From Janthinobacterium sp. 344 (GTDB taxonomy: Bacteria; Pseudomonadota; Gammaproteobacteria; Burkholderiales; Burkholderiaceae_D), in NCBI RefSeq assembly GCF_900112025.1, contig NZ_FOKL01000014.1, positions 53,814 through 99,813 on the forward strand: a stretch of DNA of 46,000 bases, in the 5' to 3' direction. Under the pieces are notes generated by a model, which was not told the origin of the DNA, did not search any database, and saw only the letters and a program-made list of their open reading frames with translations. Both the position numbers and the translations under genes were made by a program. Below, in pieces: positions 17,041-25,666 of this stretch; the first letter of the stretch is position 1; every line of letters begins with the position of its first letter.

Positions 17041-17516
17041 GCGTCACACCAGGCCCTTCAACAAGATGTTGCCGCATCAAACAGTCAACGTATCGACGCC
17101 TGGCAAAAGCGTCGCGAGCGGAAGGTAGAGGTGGCCGAGAAGCGCAACCGTACTCAGCGCGGTGAGCAACCATAGGGCGCGCCAGACTTGACCAGCTTCA
17201 TCTTATGGACGCGGCGTCACACCAGGCCCGTCAACACCATCTTGCCGCATCAAACAGTCAACGTATCAACGCCTGGCAAAAGCGTCGCGAGCGGAAGGTA
17301 GAGGTGGCCGAGAAGCGCAACCGTACTCAGCACGGTAAGCAACATAGGGCGCGCCAGACTTCACCAGCCTCATCTTATGGACGCGGCGTCACACCAGGCC
17401 CGTCAATAAGATGTTGCCGCATCAAACAGTCAACGTATCGACGCCTGGCAAAAGCGTCGCGAGCGGAAGGTAGAGGTGGCCGAGAAGCGCAACCGTACTC
17501 CAGTACGGTGAGCATC
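17041..17516. repeat. Three tandem copies of a 172/173-bp repeat
   Basis: Units begin with GCGTCACACCAGGCC at 17041, 17214 and 17386. The first two are over 90% identical by eye. The third matches until about 17500, then continues into a different 3' end. Shared blocks include CATCAAACAGTCAACGTATC, CGCCTGGCAAAAGCGTCGCG and GAGGTGGCCGAGAAGCGCAA. They are followed by a small hairpin that varies between copies. The unit length is not a multiple of three and no conserved ORF runs through it. The last unit forms the left part of the palindromic element at 17440-17559. The array fills most of the 633-base gap between cheB-like and kfrA-like genes. Confidence 0.9.
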
Positions 17517-17559
17517 GCAGGCCGCCTATACCGACGCGCAGCAGCTTGGGCCAGGCGTC
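17440..17559. repeat. Dispersed palindromic element, copy 1
   Basis: Terminal arms GACGCCTGGCAAAAG (17440-17454) and CTTGGGCCAGGCGTC (17545-17559) pair at 13 of 15 positions. Inside are the conserved core GTCGCGAGCGGAAGG and GTGGCCGAGAAGCGCAACCG, and a perfect 7-bp hairpin ACCGTAC-TCCA-GTACGGT at 17492-17509. GACGCGCAGCAG precedes the right arm. Related copies lie at 23853-23990 and 35610-35760. The right end abuts the stop codon of the kfrA-like gene. It could act as an RNA-level terminator or stabiliser, or be a MITE/REP-like mobile repeat. Confidence 0.75.
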
Positions 17560-17560
17560 C

Positions 17561-18304
17561 TCAGACAGGAGTCTTGAAGATGGGATCGACGATGAACTGC
17601 TGCGCCTTGATGCGCAAGGTACGCTCTTCGTCCAGCTCGGCGCGCGTTTCGCCCAGCTCTTCGCGCTCCGCTTCCAGCTCCAGGCGCGCGGCCGCCAGTT
17701 CCGTTTCCACGCGCGTCAGGCTTTCCAGCTTCAGCTGGGCCTGGATCAGTTCGGCGCGTGCCGCTTCCGCCGCCTCTTCCAGGCGCGGTATTCCCTCGAG
17801 CTTGAATTGCGCCTTGGCCAGGTCCATGCGCGCCTGTTCGGCCGCCTCCTCCAGACGCGGCAAGCCTTCCAGGCGCAATTGCGCCTTGGCCAGGTCCGTG
17901 CGGGCCTGGTTCGCCACTTGGCGCTCGCGTTCGAGTTCCTCGCGCAGGGTTTCCAGCTCGCCCGCCTGCAAGTCGAGCAGCTCTTGCTGGCGCTCGTTCT
18001 CGCTGGCCAGGTCCATCAATTCCTGTTGATTGTCATTCATCTCGGCTTCATGCGCGCTGTGGCTGGCGCTTAATTCCTGTCCTACATAATCGAGGATGGC
18101 TTGTTGCAACACGGGCGACAACTCGGCCGCGGCGGCGATCTGGCGCTGCGCGCCCGCCTTGCGGCGTTGCAAGAGCTTGCTGATGGTGCCCAGGCAGGCG
18201 CCGTTGCCCAGGCGCTCGCGCAACGCGCGCACCGTGATGGCCTGGCCTTCGCCCGCCATCGCTTCCATTGCCGCATTGATCTGTTCCGCGCTTACTTTTG
18301 CCAT
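17561..18304 (-). CDS. KfrA-like DNA-binding coiled-coil protein
   Basis: Protein of 247 residues. The N-terminal 75 residues match the KfrA N-terminal DNA-binding domain (MAKVSAEQINAAMEAMAGEG, then TVRALRERLGNGACLGTISK). The rest is a long alanine-, glutamate- and leucine-rich coiled coil. It contains a 24-residue repeat seen three times (DLAKAQLRLEG near residue 137, DLAKAQFKLEG near 161, ELIQAQLKLES near 185). KfrA of plasmid RK2 binds its own promoter and aids plasmid stability. Chromosomal homologues are of unknown role. No parAB or replication gene is near, so this is not evidence of an integrated plasmid. Start ATG 18304 has GAGAG upstream. Confidence 0.82.
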   Translation of the reverse strand: MAKVSAEQINAAMEAMAGEGQAITVRALRERLGNGACLGTISKLLQRRKAGAQRQIAAAAELSPVLQQAILDYVGQELSASHSAHEAEMNDNQQELMDLASENERQQELLDLQAGELETLREELERERQVANQARTDLAKAQLRLEGLPRLEEAAEQARMDLAKAQFKLEGIPRLEEAAEAARAELIQAQLKLESLTRVETELAAARLELEAEREELGETRAELDEERTLRIKAQQFIVDPIFKTPV

Positions 18305-18327
18305 GTCGTGCTCTCGTGAATGTTACC

Positions 18328-18347
18328 TGGGACCATTTTATTGGGAC
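18328..18347. promoter_or_regulatory. TGGGAC direct repeats upstream of the kfrA-like gene
   Basis: TGGGAC occurs at 18328 and 18342, 14 bases apart, 24-43 bases before the start codon. An imperfect palindrome GGCAT-TATCTT-ATGCC follows at about 18361-18376. Since KfrA is a known autoregulator, these are candidate self-binding sites. This is inferred from position only. Confidence 0.35.
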
Positions 18348-18460
18348 TATCTTGCCCAGGGGCATTATCTTATGCCAGCGGCGGCAAAGCGTAAAGTATT
18401 TCTCAATAGAAATTGCAATTGCACAACGGAAGTGTGTGCAGCCATGCGGCTTCCGCCGGT

Positions 18461-19078
18461 TTACTCTTCCAGCAAGCCGTTTTCGGTGAGCATATCCTGC
18501 ACCAGTTCCAGGCGCAGCACGGGATTGTCCTGGCTGAGCAGCAATTGTTTTTGCATGGCGCTCAGGGACAGCAATTCGCACCAGCGGTTCGCCACCCAGC
18601 CGCACTCATCGAGCCGGTATGGCGGTTGCAAGGGCATTTGCTCGGGGGGAATCTTTTGTTCCTGCAGGGTGCGTATCAGCGCGCCGAGGGCGTCGGCCAC
18701 GTTTTGCTGATCCTGGGGAATGGCAACGGGTTTATCGGCCGGCAGGGTTTCGATCTGCGCCGTCCACAAGCCGTGTTTCAACTGTTCGCTGGCCACGATG
18801 CGAAAGCGCTGCATGCCCATGCATTTGATTTGCAGCAGGCCCGACAGGGGTGCGGCCCAGTCGACGACACGCGCCAGGGTGCCCACGGGCGCCAGGCTTT
18901 CCACCTGGCCCGGCTTGCGCACTTCCGCGCCGTCCAGCAACTGCACCACGCCGAACGGCTGCTCGCCCATGATGCATTTGCGTATCATGTCCAGATAGCG
19001 CACCTCGAAGATCTGCAGGGGCAGGTAGCCATCGGGATACAGCACCGTATTGAGCGGGAACAAAGGTATCGAGGTCAT
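18461..19078 (-). CDS. Lon substrate-binding (LON N-terminal) domain protein
   Basis: Stand-alone LON_substr_bdg domain of 205 residues with no ATPase or protease domain. The opening IPLFPLNTVLYPDGYLPLQIFEVRYLDMI is typical of the family, as is FGVVQLLDG. The helical C-terminus ends in a conserved-looking LLSLSAMQKQLLLSQDNPVLRLELV. Such proteins are widespread in proteobacteria and their function is not established. It lies 67 bases downstream of the RhlE-like helicase gene on the same strand and may be co-transcribed with it. Confidence 0.93.
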   Translation of the reverse strand: MTSIPLFPLNTVLYPDGYLPLQIFEVRYLDMIRKCIMGEQPFGVVQLLDGAEVRKPGQVESLAPVGTLARVVDWAAPLSGLLQIKCMGMQRFRIVASEQLKHGLWTAQIETLPADKPVAIPQDQQNVADALGALIRTLQEQKIPPEQMPLQPPYRLDECGWVANRWCELLSLSAMQKQLLLSQDNPVLRLELVQDMLTENGLLEE

Positions 19079-19145
19079 AGGCGCATGATGGCACGAATGC
19101 GATATCCGTGCTGCGCGCCTTGCCCGGCCTGGCCAACTGCGCCGA

Positions 19146-20384
19146 TTATTTGTAGAAGCGCCTTTTCTTGGCCCGCTCCGCCGCCTTCGGCGCCAGCACT
19201 TTCACGGTCTTTTTCTGGATCATGCCGCCGGCCGACGTGCCCGGCACGCGGTGTTCCGCCTCGAAACCGGGCTCCTCATGGCGTTTCAGGGTTTGCCGCG
19301 TCAGCGCTTCCACGGCCGACAGCAATTCGACTTCATCGGCGCAGACGAGGGAAATGGCTTCGCCCGAGGCGCCCGCGCGGCCCGTGCGGCCGATGCGGTG
19401 GATATAGTCTTCCGCCACGGTGGGCAAGTCGAAATTGACGACGACGGGCAGCTGGTCGATGTCGAGGCCACGGGCGGCCACGTCGGTGGCCACCAGCACC
19501 TGCACCTCGGCCGATTTGAAACGGGCCAGCGCGCGCAAGCGGTTCGGCTGGGTCTTGTCGCCGTGGATGGAATCGGCGCGCACGCCCTGCTCCAGCAAGG
19601 TATTCACCAGCAGCTCGACGCCCTTGCGCGTCTTGACGAAGACCAATACCTGGCCCCAGCGCTTTTTCTTCAGCAAGTGCAAGAACAGTTCCGGCTTGCG
19701 TTTCTTGTCGCACACGATGACCGACTGCTTGACGGCTTTCACCGTGCTGTTGCGCGCGCTCACTTCCACCGACACAGGGTCCTTCAACATGGTTTTCGCC
19801 ATGGCGCGGATGGCGTCCGAGAAGGTGGCCGAGAACAGCAGGGTCTGGCGCTGCCTGGGCATCGTCATCAGCAAGATATCGAGCTCGCGCTCGAAGCCCA
19901 GGTCCAGCATGCGGTCGGCCTCGTCCAGCACCAGCGTCTGCACCTGCTCGAACTTGACGGCGCCCTGCGTCTGCAAATCCAGCAGGCGGCCCGGCGTGGC
20001 CACCAGCACGTCGAGGCCTTTGCGCAGCTTGCTGATCTGCGGCTCGATGGGCACGCCGCCATACGCGACAAAGCTGCGCAGCGGCAAGTTGCCGCCATAG
20101 CTGCGGAAGCTGGCATAGACTTGCTCGGCCAGTTCGCGCGTGGGCACCAGCACCAGCACGCGCACGCATTGCGGCGCCACCACGCCTTCCAGCGTCAGGC
20201 GCTGCAGCAAGGGCACGGCAAAGCCGGCCGTCTTGCCCGTGCCTGTCTGCGCGGCGGCCATCAAATCGCGGCCGGCCAGGACGGCGGGAATCGCTTGCGC
20301 CTGCACGGGCGTGGGCTTGGCATAGCCGAGCTCATCGAGTTTGCGGACCAGGGGATCGATCAGGCCGAGGGAGGAAAACGTCAT
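19146..20384 (-). CDS. rhlE: DEAD-box ATP-dependent RNA helicase, RhlE type
   Basis: Cytoplasmic RNA helicase of 412 residues, acting in ribosome assembly or RNA turnover in related bacteria. Motifs in order: Q-motif FSSLGLIDPLVRKLDELGYA with PTPVQAQAIP, Walker A AAQTGTGKT, LVPTRELAEQV, VATPGRLLD, DEAD in LVLDEADRMLDLGF, SAT in LLFSATFSDAI, VATDVAARGLDID, and HRIGRTGRAG. The C-terminus ends in a short basic tail (AAERAKKRRFYK). The ATG at 20384 is chosen because it directly precedes the Q-motif. A longer GTG start at 20423 would add 13 residues. Confidence 0.94.
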   Translation of the reverse strand: MTFSSLGLIDPLVRKLDELGYAKPTPVQAQAIPAVLAGRDLMAAAQTGTGKTAGFAVPLLQRLTLEGVVAPQCVRVLVLVPTRELAEQVYASFRSYGGNLPLRSFVAYGGVPIEPQISKLRKGLDVLVATPGRLLDLQTQGAVKFEQVQTLVLDEADRMLDLGFERELDILLMTMPRQRQTLLFSATFSDAIRAMAKTMLKDPVSVEVSARNSTVKAVKQSVIVCDKKRKPELFLHLLKKKRWGQVLVFVKTRKGVELLVNTLLEQGVRADSIHGDKTQPNRLRALARFKSAEVQVLVATDVAARGLDIDQLPVVVNFDLPTVAEDYIHRIGRTGRAGASGEAISLVCADEVELLSAVEALTRQTLKRHEEPGFEAEHRVPGTSAGGMIQKKTVKVLAPKAAERAKKRRFYK

Positions 20385-20503
20385 GGGGAAAGCAATCTTG
20401 GCAAAGTAAAAGGCGGCGCGCACGGACGGGCCGGGCGCGCGATTGCCGAGATTATAGGCCAGCGAGGGGACCGGCCGCAGTTTTCAAGATGAAAACATGC
20501 CCA

Positions 20504-22738
20504 TCAGAACTTCATTTCCATCGTCGCGCGCGCCTGCGGCACACTGGTGGAAATGCCATTGCGGGCGATGGTGCCGCTGGCATCCGTATAGCTGGTGTTG
20601 CTTTCAAAGTCTTGCGCCAGCAGATTCGACACGGCCACGCGCAGCTGATTCTTGGCGTCGAACTTCCACACGGCATACAGGTCGAGGTCGCGCCGCGGCG
20701 ACGTGTACGCGCTCTGGCGTTCCGTGATGCGCACGGGGCCGCCCGTGCGGAACGTGAAGCTGCCGCCTGTGCTCAAGACGCCATCGGGCGTCTTGTAGTC
20801 GAGGCCGACGTTGCCGCTGAGAGGCGTTTGCTGGTCGAGACGGTTGTCCGGCCCCGGCACCTGCTCCACCTGCGACCAGTTGCGGCTGATGCTGGCGCGC
20901 ACATCGAGCGCCGGCACGGGCGCCGCCAGCACGGCGCGCAGGGGGAACTTCGCTTCCAGTTCCAGCGTCTGCGTATTCGCGCGGCCATCATTGATGGGCG
21001 TGGAAACCCAGCGTTCATCGATGAGCAGCAAGCCTTGGCGCGTGTAGCCGTCGATGCGGCGGGCCGAGGCGCGCGCACTGAGCAAGGCGCTGTCGGCCCA
21101 GTAATGTTCGTACGAGGCATCGATGCCCAGCGCCAGCTCCGGCTTCAGGTTCGGATTGCCTACACGGTCCGGCTCCGTCTGGCTATTATTGGTCGAGATA
21201 CTGCGGCGGGGAATCAAGTTCGACGTCGATGGCGACTTGTAGGTGCGCGTCAGGGCCAGGCGCACCTGGTCGCCCTTGGTATCGGGCAGCTTCCACAGGG
21301 TTTGCAGCAGCGGACTCCAGACGCCGCTGCGCTGCTGCACGGCATCGAAGGTATCGCCGGCGCTGCGCGTGTCGATGCCTTCCCAGCGCACGCCCGCATA
21401 CATGGACCAGCGCGGCGTGATATCCCATTCGTCCTGCGCATACACGGCCAGCAGCTTGATGTCGGCATCGAAATGCTCATCGCTGTCGATCGGCGGGCGC
21501 CCTCCCGCCAAGGCCAGCTCGCGCTGGCGCCGCTCCTCCTCGCGCTGGCTGAGCGTGCCATCCCAGCCCATGGACAGCGCATGGCCCGGCAGCCATGGCG
21601 CGGAATACTTGCCGGTGGACGACAGGCTGCTGTAGGTCGCCTCGACGCGCACCTTGCGGTCCAGCACCAGCCCAAGGTCATCGCTATAGCCGAGCGGATG
21701 GCTGTCGGCCGTATTGCCCGTGGCGCTGACCCGCAGACCCAGTTCCAGCTTGGCGCCCGCGTCGAGCTTGCGCACCCACGTCAGGTCCGTGCGACCGAAA
21801 ACATAGCGGTTGCCCGAAGTACCGTCATTCGTGTCGTAGTCGGGCCGCGCGCCCAGCAGCGTCTCGGTGCGGCTATGGCTGCGGTTATCGCTGCGTCCGG
21901 CATTCAGGAAAAACTGTGCCGTCAGGTTGTCGCCGTCAGCGAATGCCCAGTTCAGCCGGGGCGACAGATTGATGCCTTCGGAGCGGCCCTTGCCCGTGCC
22001 GGTGATGTGCCGCAGCAGGTTTTGCCGGCCATCGGGCAGATAGCCCAGATCCAGTGCCGGGTTATCGGCCGGATTGTCATAGTGGTAGTCGTAGCGGTAG
22101 AACGAGGCCGCCAGCGCATACGAGAAGATGCCCGCCTTGTCCGACAGTTGCAGATTGCCGTTGCTGGAAAACGCATCGCGGCCGCCGCCCACGCTCAGCT
22201 TGACATCGCGCTGCGCCGTTTTCACGGCTTTCTTCAAGACCACGTTGATGGTGCCGGCAATCGACTGGGTGCTGTACTCGGCGCTGGCCGCGTGCAGGAT
22301 TTCGATGCGCTCGATGACGTCCGGCGACAGGGTGTCGAGCGAAAAACCGGCGGGCGCCCGCTCGCCATTGAGCAGAATCTGCGTGTAGCCGCTGCCCAGC
22401 CCGCGCATGCGGATTTCGCCGCCCGAGCGCCCGGCCGCGCCGGAGACGGTAATGCCGGGCAAGCGCTTGAGCACGTCCGTGACATTCGTATCGCCATATT
22501 TGAGGATTTCTTCGCTGCTGACGATCATCTTGCTGGCCGTATCGTCACGCCGCGGATCATAGCCGCCGCCCTTCACTTCCACCGTCTGCATGGCAGGCGC
22601 GGCCGCTTTATCCGCCTGGAGCGGCACAGCGGCCGCATCGGCGGCGACTGGCGTTTCGGACTGCCGGGCCTGGACATGGCAGGCGAACAGGACAGCGGAG
22701 GCAACAACGGTGAGGCGGAACGAACGGCGTGGCATCAT
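20504..22738 (-). CDS. TonB-dependent outer-membrane receptor
   Basis: Outer-membrane beta-barrel of 744 residues with a signal peptide (RLTVVASAVLFACHVQA). A TonB-box-like QTVEVKGG precedes the plug domain at about residues 65-175 (VTDVLKRLPGITVSG, GEIRMRGLGSGYTQILLNGE, IERIEILHAASAEYSTQSIA, GTINVVLKK). The rest is the barrel. The last residues TMEMKF end in an aromatic, as required for barrel assembly. Such receptors take up siderophores, vitamins or glycans; no adjacent gene reveals the ligand. The start is one of two consecutive ATGs. Confidence 0.95.
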   Translation of the reverse strand: MMPRRSFRLTVVASAVLFACHVQARQSETPVAADAAAVPLQADKAAAPAMQTVEVKGGGYDPRRDDTASKMIVSSEEILKYGDTNVTDVLKRLPGITVSGAAGRSGGEIRMRGLGSGYTQILLNGERAPAGFSLDTLSPDVIERIEILHAASAEYSTQSIAGTINVVLKKAVKTAQRDVKLSVGGGRDAFSSNGNLQLSDKAGIFSYALAASFYRYDYHYDNPADNPALDLGYLPDGRQNLLRHITGTGKGRSEGINLSPRLNWAFADGDNLTAQFFLNAGRSDNRSHSRTETLLGARPDYDTNDGTSGNRYVFGRTDLTWVRKLDAGAKLELGLRVSATGNTADSHPLGYSDDLGLVLDRKVRVEATYSSLSSTGKYSAPWLPGHALSMGWDGTLSQREEERRQRELALAGGRPPIDSDEHFDADIKLLAVYAQDEWDITPRWSMYAGVRWEGIDTRSAGDTFDAVQQRSGVWSPLLQTLWKLPDTKGDQVRLALTRTYKSPSTSNLIPRRSISTNNSQTEPDRVGNPNLKPELALGIDASYEHYWADSALLSARASARRIDGYTRQGLLLIDERWVSTPINDGRANTQTLELEAKFPLRAVLAAPVPALDVRASISRNWSQVEQVPGPDNRLDQQTPLSGNVGLDYKTPDGVLSTGGSFTFRTGGPVRITERQSAYTSPRRDLDLYAVWKFDAKNQLRVAVSNLLAQDFESNTSYTDASGTIARNGISTSVPQARATMEMKF

Positions 22739-22925
22739 GGGCTGGCTGAAAAGTTGGCTGAATAAAAATGGCTAAAAGCTAAAAAACAGTCAGCCGTATT
22801 TTGCGACAATTTTGCACATATGACACAGTTCCCTGAAAATAATTCTTACAGCGAATTAAATTCGGCACGGCCAGGTGAAAAAACACGCCATGCGCGCCCC
22901 GTATCATTGCGTGCCACATCGCCGC

Positions 22926-22931
22926 TATAAT
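22926..22931 (+). promoter_or_regulatory. TATAAT -10 box of psd
   Basis: A perfect TATAAT lies 45 bases before the GTG start of psd in the 238-base divergent gap after the TonB-receptor gene. It argues against a longer psd reading frame beginning at 22875. A convincing -35 hexamer was not found. Confidence 0.55.
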
Positions 22932-22976
22932 GCGTTTTCGCCATTATTCCGATCACCCCGTCAAAGGCTTCCCATC

Positions 22977-23825
22977 GTGTCTGACCGTCTTGCCGTCCTG
23001 CCTCAATATCTGCTTCCCAAGGGAGCGTTGACCAACTTCGCCGGCCGCGTCGCCGGCGCCAAGGGCGGCGCCATGACCACCCGCCTGATCCGCTGGTTCG
23101 TCGGCCGCTACAACGTCAACATGGATGAGGCACTGGACCCGGACATCACCCACTACACGAGCTTCAACGACTTTTTCACGCGCGCGCTGCGCCCCGATGC
23201 CCGTCCGCTGGCGCAAGCCGACTACATCTGCCCCGTCGACGGCCGCATCAGCCAGTTCGGCACGATCGACAAGGACCAGATTTTCCAGGCCAAGGGCCAC
23301 CACTTCAGCACCACGGCCCTGGTCGGCGGCGACGCGGCCCTGGCGGCCCGGTTCGAGCATGGCAGCTTCGCCAATCTGTACCTGAGCCCGCGCGACTACC
23401 ACCGCATCCACATGCCGTGCGACGGCCGTTTGACGCGCATGATCTATGTGCCCGGTGAACTGTTCTCCGTCAACCCGACGACGGCGCGCGGCATTCCCGG
23501 CCTGTTCGCCCGCAACGAGCGCGTCGTCTGCGTGTTCGACACGGCCAACGGCCCCTTCGTCATGACCCTGGTGGGCGCCACCATCGTCGGCAGCATGGCC
23601 ACCGTGTGGCACGGCGTCGTCAACCCGCCCCGCACGGGCGAGATCCGCGACTGGAGCTATGCCAACGACAACGTCGTGCTCAAGCAAGGCGAGGAGCTGG
23701 GCCGCTTCCTGCTCGGTTCGACCGTCGTCATGCTGTTCCCGAAAGACACGGTGCAATTCAACGCTGACTGGCAGCCGGCCGGCCCCGTGCAGCTGGGCGA
23801 AGTCATGGGCAACGTGCCCAGGTAG
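22977..23825 (+). CDS. psd: Phosphatidylserine decarboxylase
   Basis: Membrane-associated pyruvoyl enzyme that makes phosphatidylethanolamine. It has 282 residues from a GTG start at 22977, whose product VSDRLAVLPQYLLPKGALTN lines up with the start of E. coli Psd. The proenzyme self-cleavage motif LGST is present as FLLGSTVVMLF near residue 245. Other conserved parts are YTSFNDFFTRALRPDARP, PVDGRISQFG, FQAKGHHFS, YLSPRDYHRIHMPCDG and GATIVGSMATVWHG. It lacks the long C-terminal tail of the E. coli protein. Convergent with the LysR gene across a palindromic element. Confidence 0.96.
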   Translation: MSDRLAVLPQYLLPKGALTNFAGRVAGAKGGAMTTRLIRWFVGRYNVNMDEALDPDITHYTSFNDFFTRALRPDARPLAQADYICPVDGRISQFGTIDKDQIFQAKGHHFSTTALVGGDAALAARFEHGSFANLYLSPRDYHRIHMPCDGRLTRMIYVPGELFSVNPTTARGIPGLFARNERVVCVFDTANGPFVMTLVGATIVGSMATVWHGVVNPPRTGEIRDWSYANDNVVLKQGEELGRFLLGSTVVMLFPKDTVQFNADWQPAGPVQLGEVMGNVPR

Positions 23826-23852
23826 ATCGCGGCTCCTCGGCCTCCCCCGACC

Positions 23853-23990
23853 TGTCAACGCCTGACAACACCGTAGCGAGCGGAAGGGAGCTGTGGCCGA
23901 GTAGCGCAACTGTACGAAGGTACGGGGGCGCCGAGCCGGTGAGCAGCGCCGGGCGCAAAGCGCGACAAGCGAGGTGTTGACAGGCGTGAC
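23853..23990. repeat. Dispersed palindromic element, copy 2
   Basis: Arms ACGCCTGACAACACC (23858-23872) and GGTGTTGACAGGCGT (23973-23987) pair at 14 of 15 positions and can be extended outward with a one-base bulge. The core resembles copies 1 and 3: GTAGCGAGCGGAAGG, GTGGCCGAGTAGCGCAACTG, then hairpin GTAC-GAAG-GTAC (23912-23923). GGGGGCGCCGAGCCGGTGAG and GGGCGCAAAGCGCGAC follow. It fills the gap between the convergent psd and LysR genes, and its right end touches the LysR stop codon. Confidence 0.78.
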
Positions 23991-24895
23991 TAAACAGGCG
24001 CGTCTGTTTGATACATCTCTTCCATCAAGTCCAGAAACGCCCGCGTCTTGGCCGGCATCAAACGCCGGCCGGGAAACACGGCCCAGCCCGTGACCAGCGG
24101 GAAACTCCACTCCGGCAGCACGCGCACCAGTTCCCCCGTCGCCACATACGCCTTGGCAAAGCGGTCCGTGCTGGCCGCGATGCCCACGCCCGTGCAGGCC
24201 ATGCGCACCAGCAATTCCGGCGAGTTCGCCAGCAGGCGCACGGGCAAATCGCGCTCCCATGTCGTCTTGCCGCGCATCAAAGTCCAGTGCACGAGGCCAT
24301 GCACGGCCCGTGGCAGGCTGAGCAGATCATGGCCGTATAAATCGTCGGGATGCTCGGGCAAGCCGTGCACGCTCGTGTATTGCGGCGAGGCATACAGCGC
24401 CAGTGTGCTGAAGGCCACGCGGCGCGCGGCCAGGCTGGCGTCGTCGGGCAGGTTGCCCATGCGGATGGCCAGGTCGAAGTTCTCTTCCAATAAATCCACG
24501 CGGCGCGCCGACAAGTCCAGTTCCAGCGAAATGGCCGGATAACGGCGCACGAATTCGGCCAGCACCTGGCGCATCAGCGCGTCGCCGAAGTCGGCTGGCA
24601 TGGAAATGCGCAGCAAGCCGCTGGGGCCCGCCTGCCGGTGCTGGGCCAGCGCGCCGGCCGCCTCCGTTTCCTCCACCACCTTGCGCGCATGCTCGAGCAG
24701 GCTGGCGCCAAACTCCGTCAGCGCCAGCTTGCGCGTGGTGCGCAGCAGCAGCCGTTCGCCCAGCTTCGCTTCCAGCTGCGAGATGCGCCGCGAGAGGGTC
24801 GACTTGGGCAAGTCCACGCGCACGGCGGCGCGACTGAAACTGCCGCATTCGACGACGCGGGCAAACAGCAGCAAATCTCCGGGATCGATGTCCAT
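23990..24895 (-). CDS. LysR-family transcriptional regulator
   Basis: Regulator of 301 residues. The N-terminal winged HTH spans residues 1-62 (LLLFARVVECGSFSRAAVRV, LPKSTLSRRISQLEAKLGERLL). A LysR substrate-binding domain follows (GLLRISMPADFGDALM; ENFDLAIRMGNLPDDASLAAR). The sequence style is that of the large group controlling quinone or oxidative-stress genes. It is divergent from azoR, 114 bases apart, and probably regulates the azoR-pirin pair. The ligand is unknown. Confidence 0.95.
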   Translation of the reverse strand: MDIDPGDLLLFARVVECGSFSRAAVRVDLPKSTLSRRISQLEAKLGERLLLRTTRKLALTEFGASLLEHARKVVEETEAAGALAQHRQAGPSGLLRISMPADFGDALMRQVLAEFVRRYPAISLELDLSARRVDLLEENFDLAIRMGNLPDDASLAARRVAFSTLALYASPQYTSVHGLPEHPDDLYGHDLLSLPRAVHGLVHWTLMRGKTTWERDLPVRLLANSPELLVRMACTGVGIAASTDRFAKAYVATGELVRVLPEWSFPLVTGWAVFPGRRLMPAKTRAFLDLMEEMYQTDAPV

Positions 24896-24950
24896 AGTCT
24901 TGATTGTTCCATTGGTGGATTAATGTTATCCATTTTAACGGCTTCCGCAT

Positions 24951-24971
24951 CAATTTTGGAATTGCTATAGT
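24951..24971 (+). promoter_or_regulatory. Palindrome and -10 box in the LysR/azoR gap
   Basis: CAATT-TTGG-AATTG at 24951-24964 is a symmetric AT-rich site of the T-N-A type favoured by LysR regulators. It is followed at once by TATAGT (24966-24971), a plausible -10 box 38 bases before the azoR start. Regulation by the adjacent LysR protein is inferred. Confidence 0.45.
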
Positions 24972-25009
24972 TCATCCATCGCAAGACACCTCACAATGGA
25001 GAAAACAAG

Positions 25010-25609
25010 ATGAACATCCTGCAAATCAATTCCAGCGCCCGCAGCACCGGCTCCGCCTCCACCCGCCTGGCTGACGCCATCACCGCCCGCGTACAAGCGG
25101 CCAACCCTGGCGCCACCGTGACGCGCCGCGACCTGGCCGCGCAACCGCACCCCGTGCTCGACGAGCCGACCCTGCAAGCGCTGTTCACGCCAGCCGACAA
25201 GCGCACGCCGGAACAGGCGGCCCGCATCGCCCTGGACGACGCCCTGATTGCGCAAGTGCAAGCAGCTGACGTGATCGTCATCGGCGCGCCGATGTACAAC
25301 TTCGGCATCACGGTGCAGCTGAAAAGCTGGTTCGACGCGATTGCCCGCGCCAACGTCACCTTCAAGTACACGGAAACCGGCCCCGTGGGCCTCTTGACCG
25401 GCAAGAAAGTCTACGTGGGCCTGTCCCGCGGCGGCTTGCACCGCGACAGCGCCCACGACAGCCAGGTGCCATATCTGAACACCATGTTCGGCTTCCTGGG
25501 CATGACCGACGTGCAATACGTGTATTCGGAAGGCATGGGCATGGGCCCGGAAGCCGTGGCCAAGGCACAGGCGCAAGCGGACGCCGAGATCAACGCGATC
25601 CTGGTGTAA
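25010..25609 (+). CDS. azoR: FMN-dependent NADH:quinone/azo reductase
   Basis: Cytoplasmic flavodoxin-fold enzyme of 199 residues that reduces quinones and azo compounds with two electrons. Typical AzoR features are the FMN-phosphate loop in MNILQINSSARSTGSASTRL, ADVIVIGAPMYNFGITVQLK, SWFDAIARANVTFKYTETGP, and GLLTGKKVYVGLSRGG. An ATG at 25010 follows GGAGAAAACAAG. It is followed by a pirin gene 57 bases later. With the divergent LysR gene, this looks like a quinone/electrophile-response unit. Confidence 0.95.
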   Translation: MNILQINSSARSTGSASTRLADAITARVQAANPGATVTRRDLAAQPHPVLDEPTLQALFTPADKRTPEQAARIALDDALIAQVQAADVIVIGAPMYNFGITVQLKSWFDAIARANVTFKYTETGPVGLLTGKKVYVGLSRGGLHRDSAHDSQVPYLNTMFGFLGMTDVQYVYSEGMGMGPEAVAKAQAQADAEINAILV

Positions 25610-25666
25610 TCCCCAGCAGTGAAAGGGGCGGCGCACTGGCGCCGTCCCGGCCTAGAGGAGAGAACA

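Noticed and set aside
17041..17520. CRISPR array
   Set aside because: Units are 172-173 bases and nearly identical throughout, with no short repeat and variable spacer pattern and no cas genes.
17561..18304. Integrated plasmid signalled by the KfrA-like gene
   Set aside because: No replication, partition, transfer or integrase genes nearby; neighbours are ordinary chromosomal genes.
20489..22765. Long plus-strand open frame (758 codons) opposite the TonB receptor
   Set aside because: Arg/His/Ala-rich shadow product without any domain; the minus strand has a clear signal peptide, plug and barrel.
22875..22976. N-terminal extension of psd from ATG 22875
   Set aside because: It contains the TATAAT promoter box, and the added residues do not match Psd proteins.
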